From: Ceratothoa steindachneri
Lineage: Eukaryota; Arthropoda; Malacostraca; Isopoda; Cymothoidae
Reading direction: 5' to 3'
Assembly: GCA_963969495.1 (NCBI GenBank)
Contig: OZ018318.1
Span: 176,254,294 to 176,318,293, forward strand
Length of the DNA stretch: 64,000 nucleotides
Shown here: piece by piece, positions 23,291-34,340 of the stretch
Position numbering within the stretch: the first letter of the stretch is position 1
Layout: each line of letters opens with the position of its first letter
Notes under the pieces: model-generated
Seen by the model: only the letters and a program-made list of their open reading frames with translations
Told to the model about the DNA's origin: nothing
Database searches by the model: none
Program-made: the position numbers and the translations under genes

Positions 23291-23700
23291 AGGATCACAC
23301 TGGATATTTCCGCTTCACAGCCGAAGTTTTGCACGAAATGCTATAAACTGAAAACTTAAACATATAAAGGACGAAAAAGGCAATGTCATAATAATAGAAG
23401 GGAACGTAAGCAATAGTTAGAATTGTTCGTTTGGAAAACTATTAAATGATAAAAATTAGGGGTGTTAAGAGAGGAAAGAATGCAAAATGATAGGCAAACC
23501 CGAAGAATAAATAAAGAAGAATTAAAGGGCTCCCTTTACAGAATGAGAAGAGGAAAGCAGTAGAAATGTGAAAGAGATTGAGCAAAGGATTTTAGGTATC
23601 TTATTGGATAATTTAATCGGATGAATTTACCGAGTGCCTAGGAAAAGTCTTTAGGTTACAATTTATAATGAAAATGAGACATAGAATGGTGTAGAAATCC

Positions 23701-23812
23701 GTACCAGGACAAATCATATCAGGACAACTGATATCCGGATAACTAATATCGAACAACTCGTACCTGGAAAAGTGATATCTAGAACTAGTCGTATCAAGGA
23801 CTACTCCTACTC
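23701..23812. repeat. 15-bp tandem repeat, about 7 units
   Basis: Units such as AGGACAACTGATATC, CGGATAACTAATATC and TGGAAAAGTGATATC repeat with a 15-base period. Because 15 is a multiple of 3, the minus-strand frame (23819-23613) reads as pentapeptides (DISYP, DISCP, DMICP). Whether the peptide is made is unknown. Confidence 0.75.
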
Positions 23813-23944
23813 GTTTCATGTTTCAGTTTTTTAGATGCAACATTAATAGGTTGTCATAATTTGTATTTAGAATAATTATACTTTGTTATCAAAATGATAA
23901 AGAACGCACAATCGTTCAACATCTGGCATCTGCGGTAAGGAGAC

Positions 23945-24665
23945 AAATATCTCTTGCCCTTTGTCTCCAAAAAGAGCCCCCTACCCCACCTTCCACCATC
24001 ATCCCTCATCTATTTCTAGGACCCTACCCCTACACTTACCTTTATGTGTTTGTCTCCAAATGTTCGCAACCCCGTCCCCTCGCCCATTTGTAGAGATATA
24101 TAAACCCATTCCAAGCCTTCCTTATTTATCATTATAATTCATACATTTGGCTAGGAAGATGACTTTTTCGTCTTTGTTTAGGAACATTTAAGTACAAATT
24201 AGAATATGGAGCTATTAACAGAAGATAAATGGAGATCATGTAATGAGAAATGCGACTTTCTTTAACATTTCACTGTTTCGCATTTGACAGCTTCGTTCAC
24301 AGAGTAAGTCATTTTCTTTTTGTAACTTTTCTAAAACGTCGGCGTTTGCAGAGTTAGTCATTTTCATTTTGTAACTTTTTTTTAAGTCAAGGTTATTCTA
24401 ATGATTTTTTGTACATTTCACTTCACCAGTAGATCTACATAGGGGGAATTCCTGTTTAAACCTGTGTATTGCCCCATACTTAAGCCAAAATTCATCCGAT
24501 TTAGAATGAATCAGAGCCAGCACACACACACACACACTTTATGTTGGCTATCAATTGATGTTGGGAACATTTGGAGACAAATAAATAAATATGGGAGAGG
24601 GTAGGGGTAGGGTCCATTAGAAGCAAAAGAGGAGTGGTGGATCTTTAGGGCGGCAAACAAGAATA
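23945..24665. repeat. Inverted repeat with roughly 100-bp arms
   Basis: Arms 23945-24090 and 24550-24660 are imperfect inverted copies (shared: GGACCCTACCCCTACAC and TTTGTCTCCAAATGTTC). The loop includes a local direct duplication of GAGTTAGTCATTTTC...TTGTAACTTTT at 24300 and 24353, and a CA run near 24520. Possibly a decayed foldback element. Confidence 0.6.
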
Positions 24666-24889
24666 GATCTATTTCTCTTTAAGGCAAATGCTAGATATGT
24701 TAAATTTGGTCTAGACATTATTAATCTTTTGATTAAACTTCTGATATCTGAAAATGTCGAATGTGGCGCGGACAGTAGTAACCATCGCTCGAAAAAAGGT
24801 CACTAGGAATGTTTAAGCAAAGATAACCATCTCATCGCCCCCTTATATTTGAATTTGCCTACCAAATAACTCATCATATTCTCTTGCAA

Positions 24890-25190
24890 ACAAATAAGTG
24901 TGTGTATGTGCTGACTCTGATTCCTTCGAAAGAAGGTCACTGACCAAGGGTATGGGAGGTAGAGGAGGAGTGGAAATGGGGGGAGACACCAAACAAATAA
25001 GTGTGTGTGTGCTTGCTCTGATTCCTTATTCCTTCGACGAAAAAAGGTCACTTACCGTGGTACGAGGTGAGGACAAATAGTAGCAAATAAATAAGTGTGT
25101 GTGCAGGCTCTGAACCCTTCGGGAAAAAGTCACGGTCAAAAGGGGTGGGGTGGGGTTGGGGGAGTGTATTTTTGCCACAAATCAGTAAGG
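24890..25190. repeat. Tandem repeat, three units of about 100 bp
   Basis: Units start near 24890, 24992 and 25088 with CAAATAAGTGTGTGTG, then GCTCTGA, CCTTCG and AAAAAGGTCAC, then a G-rich run. An inverted piece of the same unit (AGAGCCAGCACACACAC) lies near 24517. Confidence 0.75.
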
Positions 25191-25203
25191 AAGGAAAGAG
25201 GGA

Positions 25204-25318
25204 GATACTCAGACTCCACCCCACAATACTACCCACATCATAACCATGTATTTCAAATTCACTCATATTGTAATCAAATTTATCATTAACGCAGGATTCT
25301 ATTACACATTATATTTAA
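25204..25318 (-). pseudogene. LINE endonuclease fragment, distal side of element B
   Basis: On the minus strand the frame reads MSEFEIHGYDVGSIV, fitting the (D/E)-x-E-F-x-(I/L)-x-GY block of LINE AP endonucleases. It is the continuation of the fragment at 29398-29480 across the element B insertion. Confidence 0.5.
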
Positions 25319-25323
25319 ATCTT

Positions 25324-26115
25324 TGTCGAGGGAAACCCCACGTTGAAGTTTTTTAGCAGAAAGGAAATCCCATGTACAGCAAAAGGCCGGCTAGGACTAA
25401 AGTGGTAAGCCTACCCCCATCCCCTTTCACAAGCGGTAGCCTCGAATCGAGTTCCCAACGATTCACCTTTATGCGGGCTAAAACAGCTTGGCCATAAGAT
25501 TCGAGGCCCTTCAAGAGTAGAGCTGTTTACGGCTAACCCCTAACTCCGGGGAGAGCCTCGGATATAAATAACGCTCGATTCCCCGGAAGACACACAGAGT
25601 TGAGAAGTCTCGCCAGAACCAAGAAGATTTTCCCATGGTTCCAAGTCAAGTGCTAGCAACAAAGCAAAGTGACAGCTGGACTATTTTGTGTATTTTGAAT
25701 TAGCCCCAGCCTGGAGGTAACTCCACTGAAAGATCGCCCCGAGTGATTTTCCCGACTTCTTTCATCAACTGTCGAAGCCAAACTCATTTCGGGTAGCCGA
25801 AGTACTCTCCCCTGGACCGGAAGTCCCCCCCCCCTGCTTTTGGAGAACCATCATGACTCCAACCTCCCGCTTTGAAGTTCGAGCGGCCCCACCTTAAGAG
25901 CAGAAGACATCAGTAAGCCAACCCCCCTTCCCCCTTCAGTAACCCAATTGAGTTTCTCTTCCCCCTTCGTTTATTGATGTGATTTTTACCGGTTAATTGA
26001 GGTAATTTTACCCTTCAATTCTCTCATTAATTTTTTTGTGTAAATAAAATTCTATTGTTGTACAAGTCTCTTTAAATAACCTTGAACTTTGCCATTGTCC
26101 ATAATGTCATACCAC

Positions 26116-26119
<4 letters not shown>
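25324..26119 (+). repeat. 5' LTR of element B
   Basis: 796 bp, TGT...ACA, TATA-like TATAAAT near 25563 and AATAAA near 26043. It is closely similar to 28514-29392 from GGACTAAAGTGG onward. Confidence 0.88.
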
Positions 26120-26180
<61 letters not shown>

Positions 26181-26195
26181 ATATACATATTATAT
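26120..26195. repeat. (TA)n between 5' LTR and PBS of B
   Basis: About 58 bases of pure TA then degenerate TA-rich sequence, starting immediately after the LTR end. Absent after the 3' LTR, which is followed by the target duplication, so the tract is internal to the element. Confidence 0.9.
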
Positions 26196-26200
26196 AATTC

Positions 26201-26217
26201 TGGTGTCAGGTGTGGGG
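26201..26217 (+). other. Putative primer-binding site of B
   Basis: TGGTGTCAGGTGTGGGG, similar to the PBS of element A and starting TGG. The TGGTGTCAG part fits a tRNA-Leu acceptor end. It lies 81 bases from the LTR. Confidence 0.6.
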
Positions 26218-26611
26218 TTTTTACGAACACGTGAATTTTAATTTCCACATTAGAAGTTCCCTTGTTATTCACGTACATCCCTTTAATTTTAATTTTTGTA
26301 TTGTACTGGCAGAAGGCAAGTTCAAGTTATTTAAAGAGCAGTAACACGGAATCTATTTAGACTTTGTGTTGTACCCCAGGTAATTAATTTTCTTTTTATT
26401 TGGTTATTAATCCAAAAGAGTTAAGGTGTTTGGTGTCGTAATTCCAGGAGGACCATTTTAATTCTTTTCCCGCTTAGAAACAGCAGAGGTAGGTAGCTGT
26501 ATCTTATTTTTTTTGTGATCAAGGCTTTCACGAATATTCAAGTATTTGTTTTGCGTGGGTAGTGTCCTAGCTCGTTCGCGTATAAGTGTTCCCTCAGTTA
26601 ACTGCGTAAAA

Positions 26612-27730
26612 ATGTCATTCTTCAAAAAGTTCAAGAGTCAGGATGAAATGTTAGGTCTTTCGGGCAAATACCTGCTAAATTACGTACAAGAAGAAGAGAG
26701 GAACGAACGAGCAGAGCAAATGGAATTGGAGATGGAGAAGAACAAACTGAAAATGGAGATGGAGTAAACAAACTGAAGATGGAGATGGAGGAGAACAAAC
26801 TGAAAACAGAGATGGAGAACAAACTTAAGATGGAGAAGAAAAAAATGGACGAAAACAAACTGAAGATGGAGATGGAAGAACGTGAACAAATTAGGCCGCA
26901 TGAGATGGAAATTAGCCGAAATCAAATGAATTCTCAGTCCATCGGTTCCCGAACTGAAATTCCCCAAACTCCTTCAGTCCACCTTCCCGCTTTTAGAGAA
27001 TCTTTTAGGTCAATAAATGGGATCTTGAAAATGATGGCGTCGCTCGATTACTTTCCCTTCTAAATGCCAAGTTAAGGGATATCTTCGCATCCCTTCCTCT
27101 GAAAGCAACTTTGGACTATTCCACGTTAAAGTCCGAATTGCAAGCCGCCGTTCACATGAATGGCTAATTTTTCCGCTCCCGATTCCGTCAGGAAAGGATC
27201 CGCCCTGGCTAAACCTTTCGACAACATGGGCACATCCTCCAAAGAAACCTTCAGTGTTGGCTGGATGCGTGCAAGATTCCCCAGGTCTACGAGTCCCTTC
27301 TGGAATTCTTCCTTAGGGATCAGTTTTTAGCTGCCGTGGCTCCCGAAATTCGCGCCTTCATTAAGGATAAACGTTGTGCCACTTTCAAGAAGTGCTTGGA
27401 AGAGGGCGATGTTTACGCTGGTAGTCACGATTTTCACCCTAAAGATATTAAAAAAACTCCCCAATCGCCCCACAAAACTAAATTTTATGGCCCTAAAAAC
27501 CCTCCGAAATTGGTTTCAAGATTTACCAAAGCTCCTACTCCCTCGAAACCAAGAAACTTCCTTCCATCGAAACAATGAGACGTTAAGCCCCTAGTTTCTT
27601 CTCCCCCGGTTGTGTCGTACAAAAAGAACCCGATCGTCTGCTACACCTGCGGAGTTTCCGGCCATTACCGCACGAACTGTCCTCAAAACTACCGATTCGC
27701 AAACTCACAGTCTCACCAAGTACACCAAGT
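26612..27730 (+). pseudogene. gag: Gag of element B
   Basis: Start ATG 26612 opens MSFFKKFKSQDEMLGLSGKYLL, parallel to the N-terminus of gag A. Next is a charged repeat of ENKLKMEME units (26710-26880) broken by a stop/frameshift at 26765. The SCAN-like capsid region is spread over three frames (RDQFLAAVAPEIRAFIKD near 27320, then KKCLEEGDVYAGSHDF). A complete zinc knuckle CYTCGVSGHYRTNC sits at 27639-27680. Length matches gag A, but at least three frameshifts make it non-functional. Confidence 0.83.
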
Positions 27731-27789
27731 CTGGGCCGCCCATGATCCTCCTCCGTAGCCTCAAAAGACTCCCGAACCTCCCTCGCCCG

Positions 27790-28512
27790 CCAAAGACCCG
27801 GTTCATCAGGTAAATTTTCTTCTTAATGAGAACAACCCTGGTGAATTAAAGTTCGAGAACGGAACTGTAAACGGTCGCCGAGTATCTGCCCTCGTCCGTG
27901 ACACCGGCTGCACCTGCATTATAGTGTCTCAGGACCTACTCCCCCCTGTTGGGCCCGACCACAATAAATTTGCGGTGGACCACGACTCCCTCTGCCTGGC
28001 CAGTCGTTTGGCAGTAATTCGTTGTTTCATCGAATATGACTTAGTGTCCAGTTAAGCCGAAGTGGTAGCGGTCCCAATCCAGTTCTGCTCCGTTTTATTC
28101 GGTCAGAACCCTGTAATTCACGACCATCCCGTGGCTCAGCTCGTGATTACCCCTACACAGGCAGCCCTGGAATCCTGTGCACCTGTTCCCCTGAAAACCC
28201 CTATCGACCCGGAGTTCCAAGCTCTCCGGAGCGATAAGTTTTCCCACGCCCGAAAGGAGTGCACAACTCTTCCCCCCCTTTGTGAGAAAACTAAAGCCCT
28301 CGAGCGTGAGTCCACCCAAGGCCACAAACGAGTCTCGCACCCCGTGAAAAAAGACTTCTTGAGAGGTTTCAGACCTAATTGGACCTTAAGTCACGAGAAA
28401 GAAAATTCAAGCCTGGCGCGAAGGTGCCGGTGCTACTTCCCACGGGAAGCAACAAAATACTTAGCCAGTGAAAGGGACTCTACCCAGTCTTCGAGGCTAA
28501 AGGACCCGTGGA
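27790..28512 (+). pseudogene. Protease and integrase remnants of element B
   Basis: 27805-28060 encodes the aspartic protease (HQVNFLLNENNPGELKFE, then VSALVRDTGCTCIIVSQ) with an intact DTG at 27900. After a stop near 28053 the frame 28062-28541 continues with PVPLKTPIDPEF and HARKECTTLPPLCEKTKAL, the integrase start shared with A and C. In another frame 28390-28510 reads FKPGAKVPVLLPTGSNKILSQ, then KGLYPVFEAKGPVD, the GPY/F domain at the C-terminus of gypsy integrases. The catalytic core between them is deleted. Confidence 0.78.
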
Positions 28513-28513
28513 T

Positions 28514-29392
28514 TAAGGCCGGGCTAGGACTAAAGTGGTAAGCCTCCCCCCCCCCTTCCACAAGCGGTAGCCTCGAATCGAGTCCCCCCCGATTAACCTT
28601 TATGCAGGCTAAAATAGCTTTGCTTGAAGATTCGAGGGCCTTCGAGAGTAGAGCTGTTTTCCGCTAACCCTTAACTCCGGGGAAAGCCTGGGATATAAAT
28701 AACGCTCGACTCGCCGGAAGACACACAGAGTTGAGAAGTCTCGCCAGAACCAAGAAGATTTCCCCATGGTTCCAAGTCAAGTGCTAGCAACAAAGCAAAG
28801 TGACAGCTGGACTATTTTGTGTATTTTGAATTAGCCCCAGCCAGGAGGTAACTCCACTGAAAGATCGCCCCAAGGGATTTTCCCGACTTCTTTCATCAAC
28901 TCCCGTCGAAGCCCAACTCATTTCGGGTATCCGGAATACTCTTCCCCGGACCGGAAGTTACACCCTTCCCTTGCTTTTGGAGAACCGTCATCACTCCAAC
29001 CTCCCGCTTTTAAGTTAGAGTGGCCTCACCTCCAGAGCAGAAGACATCAGTAAGCCAACCCCCCTCCCCCCTTCAGTAACCCAAGTGAGTTAATCTTCCC
29101 CCCTTCGTTTTTTGATGTGATTTTTGCCTGTTGATTCTCTGAGGTAATTTTACCCTTCAATTCTCTTATTAATTTTTTTGTGTAAATAAAATTCTATTTT
29201 TGTTAAAGTCTCTTCCAATAACCTTGAACTTTGCCATGGTCTATAATTTGCCTGACCTTGTTGCACTCTCTCGTTACTCAGCCCGTCTGAACACGTGGTT
29301 TTTCGTCTCTTTTGTCGGTTCGCTTTCAAGCTAGTGGTCCTCTCCCATAGATATAATATGGTATTGATATAATGTAATGTCATACCACGACA
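28514..29392 (+). repeat. 3' LTR of element B, 5'-truncated
   Basis: Matches the 5' LTR from GGCCGG onward, lacking about 65 terminal bases. It carries roughly 125 extra bases (about 29245-29372) not in the 5' LTR, flanked by TATAAT-like sequence: either an insertion here or a deletion in the other copy. TATA-like box near 28694; AATAAA near 29185. Confidence 0.85.
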
Positions 29393-29397
29393 ATCTT

Positions 29398-29930
29398 TAT
29401 AAATAATATAACTAAATATCTTATCCTGCTTATTTCTAAGAGTACGCGCATTGGTATAAAGATAACTCAGCCTTCCTATCCCTGAAGCACCTCTTTTAGC
29501 ATGTATATCTTCTGCTCTTTCTCCTTTTATCTCTTTCCTTTCGCTACCCCTCGTTGTGCTCTTGTATTTACTTGACCACTACCAGTAACTAGTTTCTTAC
29601 GCCTGCAAAGACTTAACGACAGTTTCTACTTCCTGCTCCTCACTTCAACTAATTGGGCAATCGCTGGTTTGTCCCTTGAATATTTTAAACAGTTTTGTGA
29701 GTAATATCTGGTTTGAGCATCCTTAATACGATTAATGATGACGTTGTAAGTTAAAGCAGGTGTTTCATGAATTTGAAGGTCGCCAATTAAAGTTTCCTTG
29801 TTACTTGAAACTAAATTAAGTATGTTGTTATCTTTTTTCGGCTATTCGACTAATTGATGAAGAAAATGACCTAAAATTACGTTTAAGATATAGTTATCAG
29901 AGTCTGAATCATCGTATTCGAATCCACTTG
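29398..29930 (-). pseudogene. LINE endonuclease remnants
   Basis: Minus-strand coding traces of a LINE AP endonuclease. At 29480-29398 it reads YLYTNARTLRNKQDKI, the family's N-terminal block (TNARSLRNK). At 29930-29700 it reads FLHQLVE, then NNILNLVSSNKETLIGDLQIHE, then NVIINRIKD, the C-terminal half of the domain. The C-terminal block lies upstream of the N-terminal one in the direction of transcription, so two copies or a rearrangement are involved. The N-terminal block is continued at 25318-25204 once element B is removed. Confidence 0.65.
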
Positions 29931-32833
29931 AAGAAGATTTAAATCCAGCTACAATGCATATATTTTTTATCTATTAGTTAAAATAATATCATTACTACTC
30001 AGCGTTCTGTATACTAGTCTCATAACTAAAAGAAAGCTTCATTTCTAATTTTTATCCACATTGAATCGTCGTGTTATCAATATAATCAGTCGTATTTTAT
30101 TTTGTTTTTAAATTAAAACACCACACAGCTTCTTCACTTGCAGCCTATCCTTGTTTATTAGTCTGTATCCCTGAATGTGAAATGATAGAAAGTGAATTTT
30201 TATTTAATAGAAATGTTCTTAAGGATTAAATCATATTGATCAAATGGCCGCTATTGTGTCTGCAGAATTGATATACTATTATTTTGTTCTCATACTAGGA
30301 AAATTGACGTCAGATCATGTTAATTCTTTGAAATTGCAAGGGTAAGTTTTATAAATTCTATCAAAATAAGAATAGAAAGGATAATTGAGAGTTCCGGGAA
30401 AAGTGACAGTAATAGTAGTATAGCTAGAAAGTAAATATTAAGTCCATACCTCCATTAATGTTAGAAAAACCTCATAATCTAACGTTAACAACAGTGAATT
30501 AATGAGTTCCAGCCCGATTCACGACTAAATCTGAAGCAAATTTAATTTTTTTTTTCTCAAGGTGAAGCTACATTTCTTTGCCAATGAAATGGGTCAATTA
30601 CACTTTGAGATATCGTGTACCAAAATAAACAAAGATACGTGATAAGATAGATAAAATGTTTGCTGTTGTAGAGTCAAATAACTTTGGGGTCATTTAAAAT
30701 GAAGGTGATCCAGAGGACTTAAGATATGCGGCAGCTTTCATAACTGATACATATTTTAATATCATCTTATATGGGTAGTAATTAAGGTGTGAAATTAATT
30801 GGCTACGCTGATTACAAAGGTGTACTGACTACATTAACAGTTAGCTACCAGGAATCAACCGTGTGAAGTTTTCAACCTCGATTAATCCTTGCTTTATACT
30901 AGTGAATAATTCGATCAATACGTATTTTTTGAGTGCGCGAATGTCCTAACAATGATCAGTATAATTATTTACCACTTTTCCTAAATTTAGAGTTAGCATA
31001 CTTAAACGCAAATTAAACTAATCACATTCTCAAATCGCATTTATACCCTACATACTCGTATAAGGCAAAAGGCCTCATTAGATATGGGACACATTAGAAC
31101 CATACCAAAAGCCCCAAAAACCTGGAAATGTGCCTCAACGCTCTACGCAACTTGTTGCCATTCCTTCTGAGCTCAAATATCCACGCCGGAGAACAATTAT
31201 CACGCTATATCTAGTGTTATGATGTTAACAATGCTAATCCTAAGAAAGTTTTCCCCCCCTTTTTTAAGAAACGTAAAGAAAGGTTTACTGACCTGAGGGA
31301 TTCTCGTTTGTTACATTCTCCATTGAATGTGATGCGATTTGACCTACAGGTCCTCCACTGTTACCATTGAAATTTCTAAACAAAGGCCATTATTCACGAT
31401 TTTTAAGTAGCTGTGCTTGGCCACGGCGTTTTGCACGGGTGCGCTAATGCCTTACGTGCGGTATTTCAAAATACATACATGTAATACAATGATCGTAGGA
31501 TGTTGAATGCCTGCAAACACTAACATGACCCCGTTTCAATTACGATAACTCATTTTTCCTTGACAAGAGCAATCTAGCCGGTCCTTAGACTCACCCATGA
31601 ATTACCAGAACATATTTGATTTAAGGTCTGAATGTCTGAGAAATTCTGACATCACATTATCGTGTCTCTACCTAAAATTACCTTTAAATGCTGCTTTTTT
31701 ATGATTTATGGCACATCAGTGACTGTTAATTAAGAATTCATTCATTAATCAACAAAATCCTGTAAACTCAATTAATTTGCGAGCGAAATCGCAAAAAGGC
31801 AATTACGTGAAGTTTAAATGAAGTCGCGAAATTGTAAAATCGTGGCTACCACTAATAGCCTTTTCCTTAGTCACTCTTTCCTTCTTTCAACATACACTGT
31901 CAATGGTAACAATGAATAATTTATAAAATGTGATTGGAGATATTTAGCTAAACTTCTATTTACTTCAATTACTGTCGTCTGAAATAAAACAGTCGTATTT
32001 GCCATAATATCAACCATTTTTAGTCTTTAAAGCTAATGCAAAAGTAGAATTATTTAGCTGTGTTAGAAGTTAAAAGAATGTATGGGAACAAACAGTACCC
32101 TCTCCTTTACTCGCCTCTGGTTAAGCCCTTTTAGATCCGAGTTAGAGCTCACAGTTTAAGGGAGTGGGCCGAAACAGCAAATCGCATTCACCGAAAAGTT
32201 GAGTCGAATGAAATCCATCAAGCGAATTCACACACCCGATGTGGGTTAACTATCCTTAGATCTGCAGTACTGTTTCTACACGGCTTGGCCGTAGCCTAGG
32301 TTTTAACTGTGTGGAAGAGCAATCACAAAACGGTAGCCAATGGGGTGGCGTGGGCGTTTTTTTTATCCGAGAAGTTCCAGTAAATGTTACTCTCTATTCT
32401 GAAGAAATGAAGGTCAAAAACGCTGTAGCGCGGGAAAATGGATAGGTGGGCTCCGAGCCAAGGAGGAGAAGCAAGCCGTAAAATCATTTAATTAATATAT
32501 TTACAAAATTATTATCAATTATGGATAAAATATATAATGACCTTACATTACTTAACCAACTATAAAGATAAGAATGCCTGTATTTCGATTGGAGCAACAT
32601 CCTTCATAAGTTTGTCAAGTTTCCAAAATTGATATCTGAGAATCAACAGATAAAATACGCCTGGATAAAAGTTATGCGCTGGTAGTCACCTGATGTTTCT
32701 TTCCCATCAATGTTTTTTTTAGCGTTAAACAGGAACACTGGGAGGGGCACAACAGTGGAAAACATTTTTAAAAAGTATATAATTAGTATTATTATTAAAT
32801 AAATATCAGGCGATATTTATTGACATTACATAC
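29931..32833. other. No gene recognised
   Basis: About 2.9 kb of AT-rich sequence without coding motifs, terminal repeats or tandem structure that I can support. Confidence 0.4.
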
Positions 32834-33772
32834 TGTGATGGGATGCCCACGAAGGAACAGCGTGAAAAAGAGGCCACCCTAGGAATACCCCTTTCATCCC
32901 CTTCGCTAGAAACACGTGCTCCTTGGTGTGGGAAGTTTAGAATCTCCAAGAAGAAAGCAGTCCCGTGCTGAATAACCCAACCGAGCTGTATTTGCTGTCG
33001 GAGGCTCCTCGCTCTCCCGCGATAACGCCGAGTTCTCACTCATGAGGCAAACATCGCTGGCCGATCCGACTCGTTATCTCGAAGTAAGTTTACATAGACT
33101 AACCTCGAGAATCTTCTAGGGATGGCCATGCTCTGGGGATATTTATCGGACCAGCCACCTGGCCATTTAACCTTGAGTTCGCAATTCCTCGAGAAGATTG
33201 CGAAGTGCCGCAACCCAAGTTCGATTCGTAGCTAGACGTGAAGATCTCACCACCAGTTCTTCCTTCGTGAAGCTTTGGCCCCTGTTCAGAGTAAGCCTAT
33301 CGAGGCACCTTCTTCCTGGATAACTGGGTGGTCCCCCTCATCTCTGACCCCATTCAAGACTCCCGTTCCTTCGTGTTTAAGACTGCCTGCCAAACCGCCG
33401 AACAGTCTTGTGTTTGAGATTCCATCTCTATGGAGCAGAGAAAATCTCGTTCTTCAACAAGAAGTACTCAAAACCCACATCTACGAGTCATCCTCGTTAG
33501 GACTCCCCGAAGTATCTTCTCGAAGACCTGTGCAGTTGGTCTCCCCTTCCCAACCTGATCACAACCACGCTTCAAGGTAAAGCGATCTTGTCTTTTAATC
33601 CCCTGATTACACCCCGTCAATCGCCACCCGCATCCACATTTGAATTGACTTCTCGCTCAATCTTAATTAATATCTCTTGCAGGAGTTAACCCTAATTTTG
33701 CTCCTCCCGCTTAACTCTTGTCATTTTATAAATTGTCACAATTAACTATCCTTATCGAATAATTTGTTTCCC

Positions 33773-33775
<3 letters not shown>
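32834..33775 (+). repeat. Candidate LTR of a fourth retroelement
   Basis: Starts TGTGATGGGATGCCC, is clearly less AT-rich than its surroundings, and like elements A and B runs into a (TA)n tract. No second copy lies in the window and the 3' end lacks the CGACA signature, so the call is tentative. Confidence 0.3.

Positions 33776-33836
<61 letters not shown>
33776..33836. repeat. (TA)n microsatellite
   Basis: About 60 bases of TA directly after the candidate LTR. Confidence 0.95.
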
Positions 33837-34340
33837 CTGCCCCAGTTATTATATATATTAAAATTATATTTTGGGGTCTTGTTCTTTATATATCCTTTGA
33901 ACTGCAACTTGGCAAGCAATTAGATAAATCGCTGTCAACTGTAAATCGCACTTTTATTAAAATCAAGGAAGCAGTCCCCGACTCCTTTAATTTCCCTAAA
34001 GCATACCTAGGCGGCCTAGGGTCGGCTATCTGCCCGTACTTGTGTATGCGCCCTTGCACCGAGTGAGTCTTCACAGGCATACCTCAACACATACGGAATT
34101 TTGGTTCTTATTAAATTGCCCGATCGTGTCAGATTAGATCATATGTCCATAGTCGATGCGGAAAGGGACACACCTTCAGACTGCCGACGAAACATCTCTC
34201 TATTTCGGATCGCCCTTTGCAGCTTTCGAGAGTTTTATTTATTTTGATTTTTTATAATAAATCGAAGCCGAAATTCTTCGACTTTAAGGGGGTGGAGAAA
34301 TGTCTAATTACTAAAAAAAAAAAATTTCAGAACTTAGTCA
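33837..34340 (+). other. Possible internal region of fourth retroelement
   Basis: A frame to 34066 contains LGKQLDKSLSTVNRTFIKIK and a second frame continues to about 34240 with SIVDAERDTPSDCRRNISLYF. I do not recognise the protein. Placement after an LTR-like block and (TA)n is the only reason to link it to a retroelement. Confidence 0.25.

Larger units (their letters stand above)
25324..29392 (+). mobile_element. Ty3/gypsy element B (Gmr1-like), defective
   Basis: A 4.07-kb LTR element. The 5' LTR starts TGTCGAGGG; the 3' LTR ends ACCACGACA. Exact 5-bp target duplication ATCTT at 25319-25323 and 29393-29397. Internal order: (TA)n, PBS, gag with charged repeats and zinc knuckle, aspartic protease with intact DTG, integrase start, integrase C-terminal domain, then directly the 3' LTR. 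RT and RNase H are deleted, and the 3' LTR lacks its first 65 or so bases, so one deletion may have removed both. It is inserted into a minus-strand LINE endonuclease sequence. Confidence 0.87.

Noticed and set aside
28489..28513. Sequence TCGAGGCTAAAGG as the start of the 3' LTR of element B
   Set aside because: It reads as integrase GPY/F coding sequence (PVFEAKGPVD), so the LTR match begins only afterwards at about 28514.
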